A stretch of 64,000 nucleotides of DNA, taken from contig VXVC01000012.1 in the NCBI GenBank assembly GCA_009836625.1, forward strand, positions 132,073-196,072, in the 5' to 3' direction. A program made the position numbers and the translations under genes. Positions 24,325 to 33,625 of this stretch are shown piece by piece; within the stretch, counting starts at the first letter, position 1; the number at the start of each line of letters is the position of its first letter. The notes under the pieces were generated by a model. The model had not been told where the DNA came from. It was given only the letters and a program-made list of their open reading frames with translations, and searched no databases. Source of the DNA: Holophagales bacterium. Lineage in GTDB: Bacteria; Acidobacteriota; Thermoanaerobaculia; Multivoradales; Multivoraceae.

Positions 24325-26067
24325 TCAGTCATCCCGCTCAACCCACCACGCCCGCGTACCGGGGACGAACGCGGTGACGCCCGCCGGCCCCAGTTCGACG
24401 CCCCGCATCCTCTTGCTGAAGCCCCAGGTCGTGCTGTAGTTCCACAGGAACAGGGCGGGCTGGTCGGCCTGGACGTGGGCCTGCAGTTCGCGCAGCAGTT
24501 CGGCGCGGCGGTCGCGGTCGAGTTCCATGCGGGAGCGATCGAACAGCTCGTCGACCTTGGGGTTGCTGTAGCTGTCGTAGTTGCGGCCGTTGTCGATCGC
24601 TTCGCTGTGGAAGAAGTTGCGCCAGATGTCGGGGTCGGCGAAGACCTGGTAGGTGTCGACGTGGGCGATCATCTCGTGCTGGATCAGCAGTGGCGAGCGG
24701 CTCGCGTTCTCCTGGATCTCGGTGTCGAAGGAGACGCCGATGCGGCGCAGGTCGTCGCGGTAGATGTCGACCATGCGGCGGGCGTCGACGAAGGACTGGG
24801 GCAGGTTCATCATGAAGTGGAAACGGACCTGCTCGCCGTCGATCTCCTTGTAGCGCCAGCCGTCGTCGGGGCTGGTCAGCCAGCCGGCCTCGTCGAGCAG
24901 GGCGGCGGCCTTCTCGAGGTCGTACTCGAGCGGCTTGACATCGGGATTGTGGCTCCAGTGACTCGGCGGGAACATCCCGTTGGAGCGGGTGTAGACGTTC
25001 CAGCTCACCTGCCGCAGCACGCGCTCCGCGTCGTAGGCGTGGGCCATCGCGCGGCGCACCCGGACATCGCCGAAGAAGTGGTTGTTGCCGCCCTGCTGCC
25101 AGCCGATGTAGGCCTGCATCCAGCGCGGCCCCCAGGCCTTTACGCCGGCGGCGTGGAACTCCTCGTCGTTGGTCTGGCTGCCGTGCTGCTGGACGGTCAG
25201 CCAGATGTCGTCGAGCTGTCCCTTGCGGAACTGGAGCAGGGCGGCGTTGCGGTCGCTGTGGGTGGTGATCGCCTGGCGGCGGATGGGCGGCTTGTCGTGG
25301 TGGTAGTCCTCCCAGCGCTCGACGACCACGCGGTCGGCGTGGATCCACTCGACGAAGCGGAAGGGCCCGTTGCCGATGCCGAGTTCCCGCAGGTAGCGGT
25401 TGTAGTAGGCGCTTGTGCGCAGGGTCGGGTCGGCGGCGCGTTCCTCGGGATTGTTCAGGATGTGCGCCGGGACGATGGGGAAGTAGAGGTTGTCGATCCG
25501 GAGCGCGGACACCTGCCGGTGGACGACGTCGAAGGTGATGTCGTCGATGATCCGGATGTCCTCGATCTCGGCGGCCTTGTACTTGTAGTCGACCGCCGGC
25601 ACGTTGTCGTCGCCGATCGCCTCCCAGGTGAAACGGACGTCCTCGGAGGTGACCGGCGCGCCGTCGTGCCAGCGCATTCCCGCGTGGAGCTTGATCCGGT
25701 GGACGAGACCGCCCTCCAGTTCCTCGACCTCGTCCACCATTGCCGGATTCCACTCCGCGGTCAGGTCCGAACTGCGGTGAGCGATCGGGTCGAACAGCAG
25801 GCGATACAGGAAGCCGTCGGTCCAGGCCCGGATGAAGAGCGGGTTGAGCGACGTCGGCTGGTCGAGCGAGTAGCGGTTGATCGTGGCCTCGGTGTCGGCC
25901 CGCTCGGGGTCGAACGGCGCGAACAGCGCGTCGGGGTTGGTGATCGGGTCCGCGCCCGGGTCGTAGTCGAACATCGCGCTCCGGGCCGGTGCGGCGGGTT
26001 GGCCCAGGCAACCCGTCAGCAGCAGGGCGGCGAGGCCGGCGGCCGCGAGGCGCGTGGTTACCTGCAT
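24325..26067 (-). CDS. ABC transporter solute-binding lipoprotein, peptide/nickel (family 5) type
   Basis: A 580-aa protein. The lipoprotein signal ends in LLLTGC, with Cys20 lipidated. The mature part has family 5 patterns: TSLNPLF, WHDGAPVTSEDVRFTW, NGPFRFVEW, VRRAMAHAYD and the domain closing with LDRDRRAELLRELQ. Such proteins bind oligopeptides or similar ligands for an ABC importer. No permease or ATPase gene is adjacent, so it is an orphan. The first 10 bp overlap the end of the thiolase-like gene. The longer frame upstream is shadow. Confidence 0.85.
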   Translation of the reverse strand: MQVTTRLAAAGLAALLLTGCLGQPAAPARSAMFDYDPGADPITNPDALFAPFDPERADTEATINRYSLDQPTSLNPLFIRAWTDGFLYRLLFDPIAHRSSDLTAEWNPAMVDEVEELEGGLVHRIKLHAGMRWHDGAPVTSEDVRFTWEAIGDDNVPAVDYKYKAAEIEDIRIIDDITFDVVHRQVSALRIDNLYFPIVPAHILNNPEERAADPTLRTSAYYNRYLRELGIGNGPFRFVEWIHADRVVVERWEDYHHDKPPIRRQAITTHSDRNAALLQFRKGQLDDIWLTVQQHGSQTNDEEFHAAGVKAWGPRWMQAYIGWQQGGNNHFFGDVRVRRAMAHAYDAERVLRQVSWNVYTRSNGMFPPSHWSHNPDVKPLEYDLEKAAALLDEAGWLTSPDDGWRYKEIDGEQVRFHFMMNLPQSFVDARRMVDIYRDDLRRIGVSFDTEIQENASRSPLLIQHEMIAHVDTYQVFADPDIWRNFFHSEAIDNGRNYDSYSNPKVDELFDRSRMELDRDRRAELLRELQAHVQADQPALFLWNYSTTWGFSKRMRGVELGPAGVTAFVPGTRAWWVERDD

Positions 26068-27590
26068 TCGGCGGTCCCGGTTCCGTCCAGTTGGACCGGA
26101 CGCCCGCAGAACTCCTGCGCGCACATGGCGCTCAGCGTGTCGGGATCTTCGACGTTGGCCCAGCTCCTGCGGCCGTCCGGCAGGCGGCAGGCCAGATGGG
26201 CGACGGTGGGTTCGAAGCTCGGCGCTTCGCGCTCGCCGTAAGTCGAACGGTACGAGGTCGACTTCGCGCTGCCGCCGCCGAACATGACGGTGTAGGACTC
26301 GATCTCGGCCGGCCCGGTGTAGTCGGCCACGGCTTCCCGCTTCGGGAGTGCGTGGACTTCGGCGGTCAGGTCCTCGTGCCGGTAGGGTCGATCCGGTTCC
26401 CCGGCGCTGTAGACGCCGAAGGAGTGCTTGGTCAGCATGCCGCCGTTCGCGGTGACGAGGGCGCGGCCGTCGTCCGTTTGGCGCAGGAGTTCGGCCGTGC
26501 GGGCGATCGAGTGCATGACGTAGCTGTTCAGCGGTCCGCCGCCGAAGGTGAGGCCGCCGGTGACGGTGAGCGGGCGCTGCGGATCGAGGCCGATTTCCTT
26601 CGCCGCGACCTGCACGGAACTTGGGAAGCAGCTGTAGACGTCGACGAAGTCGAGATCGGCCGCGTCGACGCCGGCGAGGTCGAGCGCCCTCTTGCCTGCC
26701 AGCCGGATCGCCGGCGACGAGTGGAGATTGTCGCGCTCGGAGACGAAGTAGTGGTCGACGGCGTCGGCGCCGCTGACCGGAAAGACCATCTTCGACCGCG
26801 GTACGCCCAACGCGAGCGCCGCATCCAGCGAGCAGAGCACGAGCGCTGCTGCCATGTCGACGCGCATGTTCGCGTTCATCAGCTTCGTGTAAGGGAAGGT
26901 CACGGCGCGGTTGGCCGGCGACACCGTGCCGATCTCGGCGGCGGTCAGAGGCGTCCGGATCCATGCGTGGGGATTCTCCTGAGCCACCCGGTTGAATCCC
27001 GCCCAGAGTTCGGCGATGCGGGCGAGGTGGCCCTCGACCGTTTCGCCGCCCTGCTTCCGCAGTGCAATGTCGAACAGGGAGTAGTACTGGACGGCCTGCT
27101 GGATGCCGCGGTTCATCTCCATCTCGTGCCGCGTCCAGCGGGTGTCGCCGTAAGTCGCGTCCGGGAGCTTGGGAGGATCGTCGTCCTGCAGCCAGCCGAG
27201 GTCCATCCCCATCTTGCGCGCCCGGCCCATCGTGCGGCCGCATTCGGCCGCGCAGAGCACGATCGCCTCGCGGCGCCCGCTCTGGATGTCGAGGGCGCTC
27301 TGGTTGAACACGGTCTGCACCTGGTTGCCGCCCACCACAGAGAGTCCGGTCTCGACCCCCGCGAAGCCCAGGGCCTCGCTCACCATCAGCGCTGGATTCC
27401 GGTAGCCCCAGACGCCCTTCATGGCCCGCACCGAATCGATCCTGTCGCGCAGGCCGGGCGCCTCGGCGTCCTCGATCGCGCCCCGTACGGCCTCCAGCAT
27501 CAGTTCGATCGGCGGCCGGGCTTCGGCCGGATCGTCGGCACGCTGAAGCACCTGTGCGATGCCGACCAGAACGGGAGTGCGTTTCGTCAA
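26058..27590 (-). CDS. Thiolase-like protein (SCP2-thiolase-like, no nucleophilic Cys)
   Basis: A 510-aa thiolase-fold protein (TKRTPVLVGIAQV at the start). Where thiolases carry the reactive Cys (NxxCxSG-like), this one has GGNQVQTVFNQSA, so the acyl-enzyme step looks impossible. The C-terminal ~110 residues form an extra, probably beta-barrel domain after VFGGG-like glycine loops. These traits match the thiolase-like proteins of mycobacteria, whose role is unclear. TTG 27590 gives the family start; the ATG at 27683 adds an unconvincing leader. It overlaps the lipoprotein gene by 10 bp. Confidence 0.7.
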   Translation of the reverse strand: MTKRTPVLVGIAQVLQRADDPAEARPPIELMLEAVRGAIEDAEAPGLRDRIDSVRAMKGVWGYRNPALMVSEALGFAGVETGLSVVGGNQVQTVFNQSALDIQSGRREAIVLCAAECGRTMGRARKMGMDLGWLQDDDPPKLPDATYGDTRWTRHEMEMNRGIQQAVQYYSLFDIALRKQGGETVEGHLARIAELWAGFNRVAQENPHAWIRTPLTAAEIGTVSPANRAVTFPYTKLMNANMRVDMAAALVLCSLDAALALGVPRSKMVFPVSGADAVDHYFVSERDNLHSSPAIRLAGKRALDLAGVDAADLDFVDVYSCFPSSVQVAAKEIGLDPQRPLTVTGGLTFGGGPLNSYVMHSIARTAELLRQTDDGRALVTANGGMLTKHSFGVYSAGEPDRPYRHEDLTAEVHALPKREAVADYTGPAEIESYTVMFGGGSAKSTSYRSTYGEREAPSFEPTVAHLACRLPDGRRSWANVEDPDTLSAMCAQEFCGRPVQLDGTGTAECR

Positions 27591-27694
27591 GAGAAGGAGT
27601 GCCTTTGTTGCGCTGGAGATGTGACGGCTGTGAGTCGGGCCAAGCGAGTGTAGCGCTGCGCTAACGTAGCCCGGTCTCGTCACCGGCCCGCCAC

Positions 27695-29482
27695 ATGCTC
27701 ACAAAGCTCACGATCCGCAACTTCAAGCGCTTCGAGGAGGTCGAGATCGAGCTGGGCAGCGCCGTGGTGCTGATCGGCCCGAACAACTCGGGCAAGACCT
27801 CGGCGATGCAGGCGCTGGCGCTGTGGGACATCGGCCTGCGGCGCTGGCTCGAACGGCGGTCTGGCGGCAGCGCGCCCGAGAAGCGTCCCGGCGTGACGGT
27901 CAACCGTCGCGACCTCGTGTCGATACCCGTTCCCAACGCGAACCTGTTGTGGCGCGACCTGCACACCCGGCACGTGCACACGGTCGACGGCCGGCAACGG
28001 ACGGACAACGTCTGTATCGACGTCGTCGTTGAGGGTACGAGTTCCGGGCCGCCTGCCGACGGCGACCCGGAGCAGGGCACTTCCGAGGCTGCCGAGGCTG
28101 GTCAGGCCGGGCGCCCCTGGCGCTGCGGGCTCGAGTTCGACTACGCGAACCAGGAGTCCTTCTACTGCCGGCCGCTGCGGCTCGAACGGGGCCCGTCACC
28201 GCCGCGGATGCCGGTGCCCGACCAGGCCCGGGCGGTGAAGGTCGCCTGCCTGCCGCCGATGTCGGGCATGGCGTCGGCGGAGACCCGTCTCGACCCGGGG
28301 TCGATCAACGTGCGGGTGGGCGAGGGCCGCACGGCCGAGGTGCTGCGCAACCTGTGTTTCCGGATCCATGGCGAGAGCCCGGACGTCTGGGCCGACCTGA
28401 AGGAACGGATCGACCGGCTCTTCGGCGTCGAACTGGACGAGCCGCTCTACGTCGAGGAACGCGGCGAGATCACGATGCGGTACCGGGAACGCGGTATCTG
28501 GCTCGACCTCTCGTCCAGCGGCCGGGGTCTCCAGCAGACCCTGCTCATCCTCGCCTACCTGTACTCGAACCCGGGCGCCATCCTGTTGCTCGACGAACCG
28601 GACGCGCACCTCGAGATCCTCCGCCAGCGCGAGATCTACGCACTCGTCCGCGAGCTGGCCGAGGGCAGCGGCAGCCAGATCGTGGCCGCCAGCCACTCCG
28701 AGGTGCTGCTCGCGGAAGCGGCCGGCACGGACACGGTGATCGCCTTCGTGGGCAAGCCGCACCGCATCGACGACGGCGGCAGCCAGGTCGCCAAGGCGCT
28801 CTCTCGCATCGGCTTCAACCAGTACCTTCAGGCGGAGTTGGTCGGTTGGGTGCTCTATCTCGAGGGGTCGACGGATCTGGCGATCCTCAAGGCCTTCGCC
28901 CGGCGTCTTGGTCACGAGGCTGCCGCGAGAGCGCTCGAACGTCCCTTCGTCCAGTACGTCGGCGACCGGCTCTCGAGCGCCGAACTTCACTTCCACGGCC
29001 TCCGCGAAGCGTGTCCCGCACTGCGCGGGATCGCGCTTCTCGACAAGCTGCCGGAGAAGGTGGGGACGGATGACGGGCTTGAGCGGCAGGCCTGGCGGAA
29101 GCGGGAGATCGAGAACTACCTGTGCTCGCGGTCAGCGCTCGAGGGATGGGCCGCCGACAGCGCCCGGCGAGAGGCGTCCGGCCCGCTGTTCGAGGAGGCG
29201 GAGGCGGAGCGCCGCGTCGAGGCGATGCGGGCCTCGATCGCGGAGGTCGAAGAGGCGTCGGCCAAGAGCGGTCGGCCATCGCCGTGGGACGACGGCGCCA
29301 AGGCCAGCGCGGACCTCATGGCGCCGCTCTTCGAGGTCTACGCCCGCAGACTCGGTCAGGCGAACCTGATGTCGAAGGCGAACTTCCACCGGTTGGCCGA
29401 GTTCGTACCGGAAGACGAGATCGATCCGGAAGTCGTGGAGAAGCTGGACGCGATCGCGCGTGTCGCGACGGCCGGCTCGTGA
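27695..29482 (+). CDS. AAA-family ATPase with C-terminal TOPRIM-like region (OLD-like)
   Basis: A 595-aa protein of the SMC/RecF-like AAA15/AAA21 group. Walker A is GPNNSGKT at residues 28-35, the signature-like SSGRGLQQT is near 275, Walker B is LLLDEPD (Asp300-Glu301), and the H-loop is ASHSEVLL. The C-terminal part has EGSTD (Glu390) and LLDK (Asp450), as in a TOPRIM fold but without the second Asp of DxD. It also has the WRKREIENYL block found in such families. OLD-like proteins are nucleases in phage defence; here the nuclease centre looks degenerate. Its TGA overlaps the sulfatase GTG by 4 bp. Confidence 0.78.
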   Translation: MLTKLTIRNFKRFEEVEIELGSAVVLIGPNNSGKTSAMQALALWDIGLRRWLERRSGGSAPEKRPGVTVNRRDLVSIPVPNANLLWRDLHTRHVHTVDGRQRTDNVCIDVVVEGTSSGPPADGDPEQGTSEAAEAGQAGRPWRCGLEFDYANQESFYCRPLRLERGPSPPRMPVPDQARAVKVACLPPMSGMASAETRLDPGSINVRVGEGRTAEVLRNLCFRIHGESPDVWADLKERIDRLFGVELDEPLYVEERGEITMRYRERGIWLDLSSSGRGLQQTLLILAYLYSNPGAILLLDEPDAHLEILRQREIYALVRELAEGSGSQIVAASHSEVLLAEAAGTDTVIAFVGKPHRIDDGGSQVAKALSRIGFNQYLQAELVGWVLYLEGSTDLAILKAFARRLGHEAAARALERPFVQYVGDRLSSAELHFHGLREACPALRGIALLDKLPEKVGTDDGLERQAWRKREIENYLCSRSALEGWAADSARREASGPLFEEAEAERRVEAMRASIAEVEEASAKSGRPSPWDDGAKASADLMAPLFEVYARRLGQANLMSKANFHRLAEFVPEDEIDPEVVEKLDAIARVATAGS

Positions 29483-30987
29483 AGGTCTCTGCCATGTTGG
29501 CGCCCGTCGCGCTTCTGGCCCTGCTCGGCTGTGCGCCGCCAGCGGCCGACGAAACCGGCGCCGATGCCGAGCCCCAGGCGCCGCGGCCGAACATCCTGTT
29601 CCTCTTCGCCGACGACCAGCGCGCCGACACGATCGGCGCCTGGGGCAACGACCTGATCGACACCCCGAACCTGGATCGCCTGGTGGCCGAGGGCTGGAGC
29701 TTCCGGCGCAACTACGTCTTCGGCTCGAACAGCGGCGCCGTCTGCGTGCCGAGCCGGGCGATGGTGCTGACCGGACGAAGCTGGATGCGCTCGCCGAACA
29801 GGATGGAGGGCGTGCCGACCCTGCCCCGGTTGCTCGAGTCCGCGGGCTACCGCACGTTCATCACGGGTAAGTGGCACAACGGCGAGGAGGCGCTGCTCCG
29901 CGCGTTCGACCGCGGCACGGCCATCTACCTCGGCGGCATGGCGGATCACACCCAAACCGAGGTGCAGGACATCGAGAACGGCGGCATGGTGCGCCGGCGA
30001 GCAGGGGAGACCTTCTCCAGTGAGCTGTTCGCCGATGCGGTCATCGAGTTCCTCGACGAGCAGGCCGGGGCGAAGGCGAGCGGTGAGTCGGACCAGCCGT
30101 TCTTCGCCTACGTGCCCTTCACCGCGCCTCACGATCCACGTCAGCCGCCGCCCGAGTACCGGGAGCGCTACTACCAGCGCAACCTCCCGCTGCCCGCCAA
30201 CTACATGCCGCAGCACCCGTTCGACAACGGCGCCCTGATCCTCCGCGACGAGAACCTGGCAGCGTGGCCGCGGAACGAGGACGTGATCCGCGACCAGCTC
30301 GCCGAGTACTACGGCCTGATCAGCCACCTCGACGAACAGGTGGGCCGGATCCTCGACGCCCTGGACGAGAACGGTCAGGCGGAGAACACGATCGTCGTGT
30401 ACGCCGCCGACCACGGCCTCGCCGTCGGCAGCCATGGCCTGCTGGGCAAGCAGAACCTCTACGAACACTCCATGCGCTGCCCGCTGATCATCCGCGGCCC
30501 TGGCATCCCCGCAGGGACGACCGACGCTTTCACGTACCTCTACGACCTCTTCCCGACGTTGCTCGCAGCCGGCGGCGTCGAGGCGCCTCCCGGCATCGAC
30601 GGCCGGGATCTGGCGCTGCTCTGGTCCGGCGGCGACCCGACTTGGCGAAAGAGCGTCTTCCTGCCCTACCGGGACCTCATGCGCGCGGTGCGCGACGACC
30701 GCTACAAGCTGATTGTCTATCCGCTGGTCAACCACCGCCAGTTGTTCGACCTCAGCGACGACCCCGACGAACTCAACAACCTCATCGCCGATCCCGACCA
30801 CGCGGAGACCGCAGCCCGCCTCGAAGCCCTCCTCGAAGGCTGGCAGACCGCCATGGGCGACACTGTGCCCCTGTCCGTCTCCGATCCGGCTCCGCTACAC
30901 CGCGACCTCACCGGCACCGAACGTGAACCCGACCGCTGGCAGCCGGACTGGATTGTGGAGAAGTACTTCGACGTAGCCGCCGACTAG
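29479..30987 (+). CDS. Sulfatase, exported lipoprotein
   Basis: A 502-aa sulfatase-family hydrolase. The signal peptide ends in LLALLGC (Cys18). The active-site residue is Cys89 in CVPSR, the position converted to formylglycine by an anaerobic-type or FGE enzyme. The metal-binding FADDQ (Asp45, Asp46) is present, as is the later TGKWHNG. It should cleave sulfate esters at the cell envelope; the substrate is unknown. No sulfatase-maturing enzyme lies next to it. The start is GTG 29479, overlapping the ATPase stop; ATG 29494 is an alternative. Its stop shares CTAG with the convergent hydratase gene. Confidence 0.87.
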   Translation: MKVSAMLAPVALLALLGCAPPAADETGADAEPQAPRPNILFLFADDQRADTIGAWGNDLIDTPNLDRLVAEGWSFRRNYVFGSNSGAVCVPSRAMVLTGRSWMRSPNRMEGVPTLPRLLESAGYRTFITGKWHNGEEALLRAFDRGTAIYLGGMADHTQTEVQDIENGGMVRRRAGETFSSELFADAVIEFLDEQAGAKASGESDQPFFAYVPFTAPHDPRQPPPEYRERYYQRNLPLPANYMPQHPFDNGALILRDENLAAWPRNEDVIRDQLAEYYGLISHLDEQVGRILDALDENGQAENTIVVYAADHGLAVGSHGLLGKQNLYEHSMRCPLIIRGPGIPAGTTDAFTYLYDLFPTLLAAGGVEAPPGIDGRDLALLWSGGDPTWRKSVFLPYRDLMRAVRDDRYKLIVYPLVNHRQLFDLSDDPDELNNLIADPDHAETAARLEALLEGWQTAMGDTVPLSVSDPAPLHRDLTGTEREPDRWQPDWIVEKYFDVAAD

Positions 30988-31757
30988 CGGGCGTCCTCGG
31001 CCTGCGCGCGGCCGCGGGCGCGGATGCCGGCGAGGCGTTCGCCGACTTCTTCGGGCTTGGGGCCCCGGTACATGCGGTTGACCTCGACTTCGTAGTCCAT
31101 CGCGTCGCCGAGGGTCAGGTCGAAGCCGCGGTCGATCATCCGCTTGTACTGGAACATCACGTCGCGCTGGCAGGTCAGCATGTCGGTCGCAAGCTCGCGG
31201 CAGGTGGGCAGGAGGTCCTCCCGCGGAACGACACGATTGACCAGGCCCCACTCGCAGGCGCGCTCGGCCGAGAGGTAGTTGCCGGTCAGCGAGAGTTCCT
31301 TCGCCCGGCCGGGGCCGACGGCCCGCGACAGGCGCGCCGAGAGCCCCCAGCCGGAGAGCAGGCCGACCCGGGCGTGAGTGTCGGCGAAGCGGGCCTCCGG
31401 GGCAGCGATCAGGAGGTCGCAGGAGAGGGCGATTTCGAAGCCGCCGGTCACCGCGATGCCGTTGATCGCGCCGATCACGGGTTGATGGAGCGAGCGGAGC
31501 AGCTTCGGCGGATCGGCGATCGCCCTGCGCTTCCGGTCCGGATCGCTCATCTCCTTCAGATCGAGACCGGCGCAGAAGGCGCGGCCGGCGCCGGTCAGGA
31601 TGACGACGCCGATCCCGTCGTCTCCGCGCAGGTCCTCGATCGCTCCGGCGAGGTCGTTGCGCAGTTCCTCCGAGAGGGCGTTCAGCACGCCCGGCCGGTT
31701 CAGCGTGAGGGTGGCGATGCCTTCGGACTTCTCTACCAGCAGGACCGGTTCCGACAT
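30984..31757 (-). CDS. Enoyl-CoA hydratase/isomerase family protein
   Basis: A 257-aa crotonase-fold protein. Family marks are LTLNRPGVLNALSEEL, the oxyanion-hole loops AFCAGLDLKEM and INGIAVTGGFEIALSCDLLIA, and ARVGLLSGWGLSARLSRAVG. The second catalytic acidic position in the SGWG segment differs from classical hydratases, so hydratase versus isomerase or another activity is open. ATG 31757 has GGGAGAA upstream. The longer open frame is shadow. Confidence 0.87.
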   Translation of the reverse strand: MSEPVLLVEKSEGIATLTLNRPGVLNALSEELRNDLAGAIEDLRGDDGIGVVILTGAGRAFCAGLDLKEMSDPDRKRRAIADPPKLLRSLHQPVIGAINGIAVTGGFEIALSCDLLIAAPEARFADTHARVGLLSGWGLSARLSRAVGPGRAKELSLTGNYLSAERACEWGLVNRVVPREDLLPTCRELATDMLTCQRDVMFQYKRMIDRGFDLTLGDAMDYEVEVNRMYRGPKPEEVGERLAGIRARGRAQAEDAR

Positions 31758-31840
31758 GCTCGAGTTCTCCCTGTTTCGGTGGAACGGGTGCGGCATCTTA
31801 CGCGGTAACCTCTCGGAGTACCTGTGCGAAGGAGGCAGCG

Positions 31841-33625
31841 ATGGGAAGAGGACTCGTTGAAACGGCGGACCTGACTCTGAATCGCCGGACCCTGCTGGCC
31901 GCGGCTGCAGGTGGCGCAGCCATGGCGATCGGCTGCGGATCGGGCTCCGAGCCGACGGATTCCGCACCCGCTGCCGTCAACGGCTGGTCGCCGCCGGACG
32001 ATGAGCGGCGGCGCGCTCTAGTGGCGACGGCGCGCTTCGGACCCAAGCAGGCCGTCCGCGGCGCCAACGGCCTCGCCATCTGCACCCACCCCCTGGCTTC
32101 CGCGGCCGCCGCCGACATGCTCGCCCTGGGCGGCAACGCCTGCGACGGCGTGCTCGCCGCCAGCATGGCCCAGGCCGTCGTCGAGCCGCACATGACGACC
32201 CTGTCGGGCTGCCTGTCGATGCTCTACTACGACGCCGCTTCCGGTGAGTACACCTACGTCAACGGCATGATGGCGGCGCCCCAGGCGGTGCCGGACGTGC
32301 GGAACATGGACGTGGCCGAGTTCGGGGCGCTGATGACGAAGACCGACGGCACGCTCTGCTTCGTGCCGGGGTTCTGGGGCGGCTTCGAGGCCGGGCACGA
32401 GCGCCATGGCCTGCTGCCGCGGGCCACCGTGATGGCTCCGGCCATCCACTACGCCCGCGACGGCTTCGAGATCCACCCCTTCCTGTGGGGTGAGATGTTC
32501 GTCGAGTCGGCGGTGCTGGGCCGGGAGCTCTTCAGCCGGGAGATCTACTTCAACGGCAGCACGCTGCGCGACATCGGCGACAAGCTGGTGCAGAGCGCCC
32601 TCGCCGACACGCTCGAGCGGCTCGCCGAAGAAGGCGGCGACCACTTTTACAGGGGCGAGTTCGGCCGCCGCTACGCCGAAACGGTACAGGCGAAGGGCGG
32701 CCTGATCACCGCCGACGACATGGCGGCCTACGAGGCGTTCTGGGACGAGCCGGTGATGGGCACGTACCGCGACTACGGCGTCGTCGGTTCGCCGGCGCCG
32801 GACTTCGGCGGCCAGGCCCTGGTCGAGATCATGAACATGGTCGAGCTGCTCGACCTCCAGCAGGCGGGCCCGGCGTTCGAGTCCGGCGAGACGACGCTCA
32901 GGATGATGCAGATCATCGGTCGGGTGTACGCCGACGCGGTGGGCGGCCGCTTCGACGGCACCCTGCCCGACGTGGAGCGGGCGATCTCGAAGGAGTACGC
33001 GGCTGAGCGGTTCGCCGCTCTCGAGGGCAAGCCGGCCAGCCCCAGCGACCGGTACGAGGCATTGGGCGTGGTGCCGCCTCCTCCGCCGGGCTCGAACCAC
33101 GTCACGGTGGTCGACGCCGCGGGCAACGTCGCCACCGTGTTGCACTCGGTCATGTCGATGCCGTTCCGGACCGGCATCTACGTCGACGGCGTCTACGCCT
33201 GCGCCTCCGGCGTCCACCTCGGCTCCGGTCCGGTCGAGCCTGGCGGCCGGGCGCACGCGCGCATCTGCCCGAACATCTTCACGCGCGACGGCAAGCCGGT
33301 CCTCGCGTCCGGCTCGCCGAGCGTGTCGCTGACGGAGAACATCGTCCAGAACTCGACCAACCTGCTCGACTTCGGCCTCGACCTCGAGAGCTCGGTCCAC
33401 AAGCCGCGCTTCGGCGGCTCGTCGATGAGCGTGCCCGGCGCCCTGATCGTCGAAGCCGACCTGGCCGGCGAGCCGGTCGGGCGACTCAAGGAAGCCGGCG
33501 CGGCGGTCGAAGTGGTCAATCCCTGGAACTGGCTCTGCGGCTCCTTCGAGGGCGTCCTGATCGAGGAGGACGGCGCCGTCGCCTGCGGCGACCCGCGGCG
33601 GACGGCGCAGGCGGTCGCCGTTTGA
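31841..33625 (+). CDS. Gamma-glutamyltransferase-family protein with Ser at the nucleophile position
   Basis: A 594-aa Ntn-hydrolase homologue exported with an RR-containing, Tat-like lipoprotein signal (NRRTLLAAAAGG, then IGC at residues 30-32). In GGTs the autocleavage/nucleophile motif is TTHxSVVD; here it reads SNHVTVVD, with Ser418 in the place of Thr. Ser can serve as an Ntn nucleophile, so the protein may still process. GGTs cleave gamma-glutamyl bonds. AAGGAGG precedes ATG 31841. Its TGA overlaps the TTG start of modA by 4 bp. Confidence 0.82.
   Translation: MGRGLVETADLTLNRRTLLAAAAGGAAMAIGCGSGSEPTDSAPAAVNGWSPPDDERRRALVATARFGPKQAVRGANGLAICTHPLASAAAADMLALGGNACDGVLAASMAQAVVEPHMTTLSGCLSMLYYDAASGEYTYVNGMMAAPQAVPDVRNMDVAEFGALMTKTDGTLCFVPGFWGGFEAGHERHGLLPRATVMAPAIHYARDGFEIHPFLWGEMFVESAVLGRELFSREIYFNGSTLRDIGDKLVQSALADTLERLAEEGGDHFYRGEFGRRYAETVQAKGGLITADDMAAYEAFWDEPVMGTYRDYGVVGSPAPDFGGQALVEIMNMVELLDLQQAGPAFESGETTLRMMQIIGRVYADAVGGRFDGTLPDVERAISKEYAAERFAALEGKPASPSDRYEALGVVPPPPPGSNHVTVVDAAGNVATVLHSVMSMPFRTGIYVDGVYACASGVHLGSGPVEPGGRAHARICPNIFTRDGKPVLASGSPSVSLTENIVQNSTNLLDFGLDLESSVHKPRFGGSSMSVPGALIVEADLAGEPVGRLKEAGAAVEVVNPWNWLCGSFEGVLIEEDGAVACGDPRRTAQAVAV

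Noticed and set aside
32018..33400. Open frame of 460 codons opposite the GGT-like gene
   Set aside because: Composition (many His, Arg, Val, Asp) is that of an antisense shadow. The plus-strand protein has clear family motifs.
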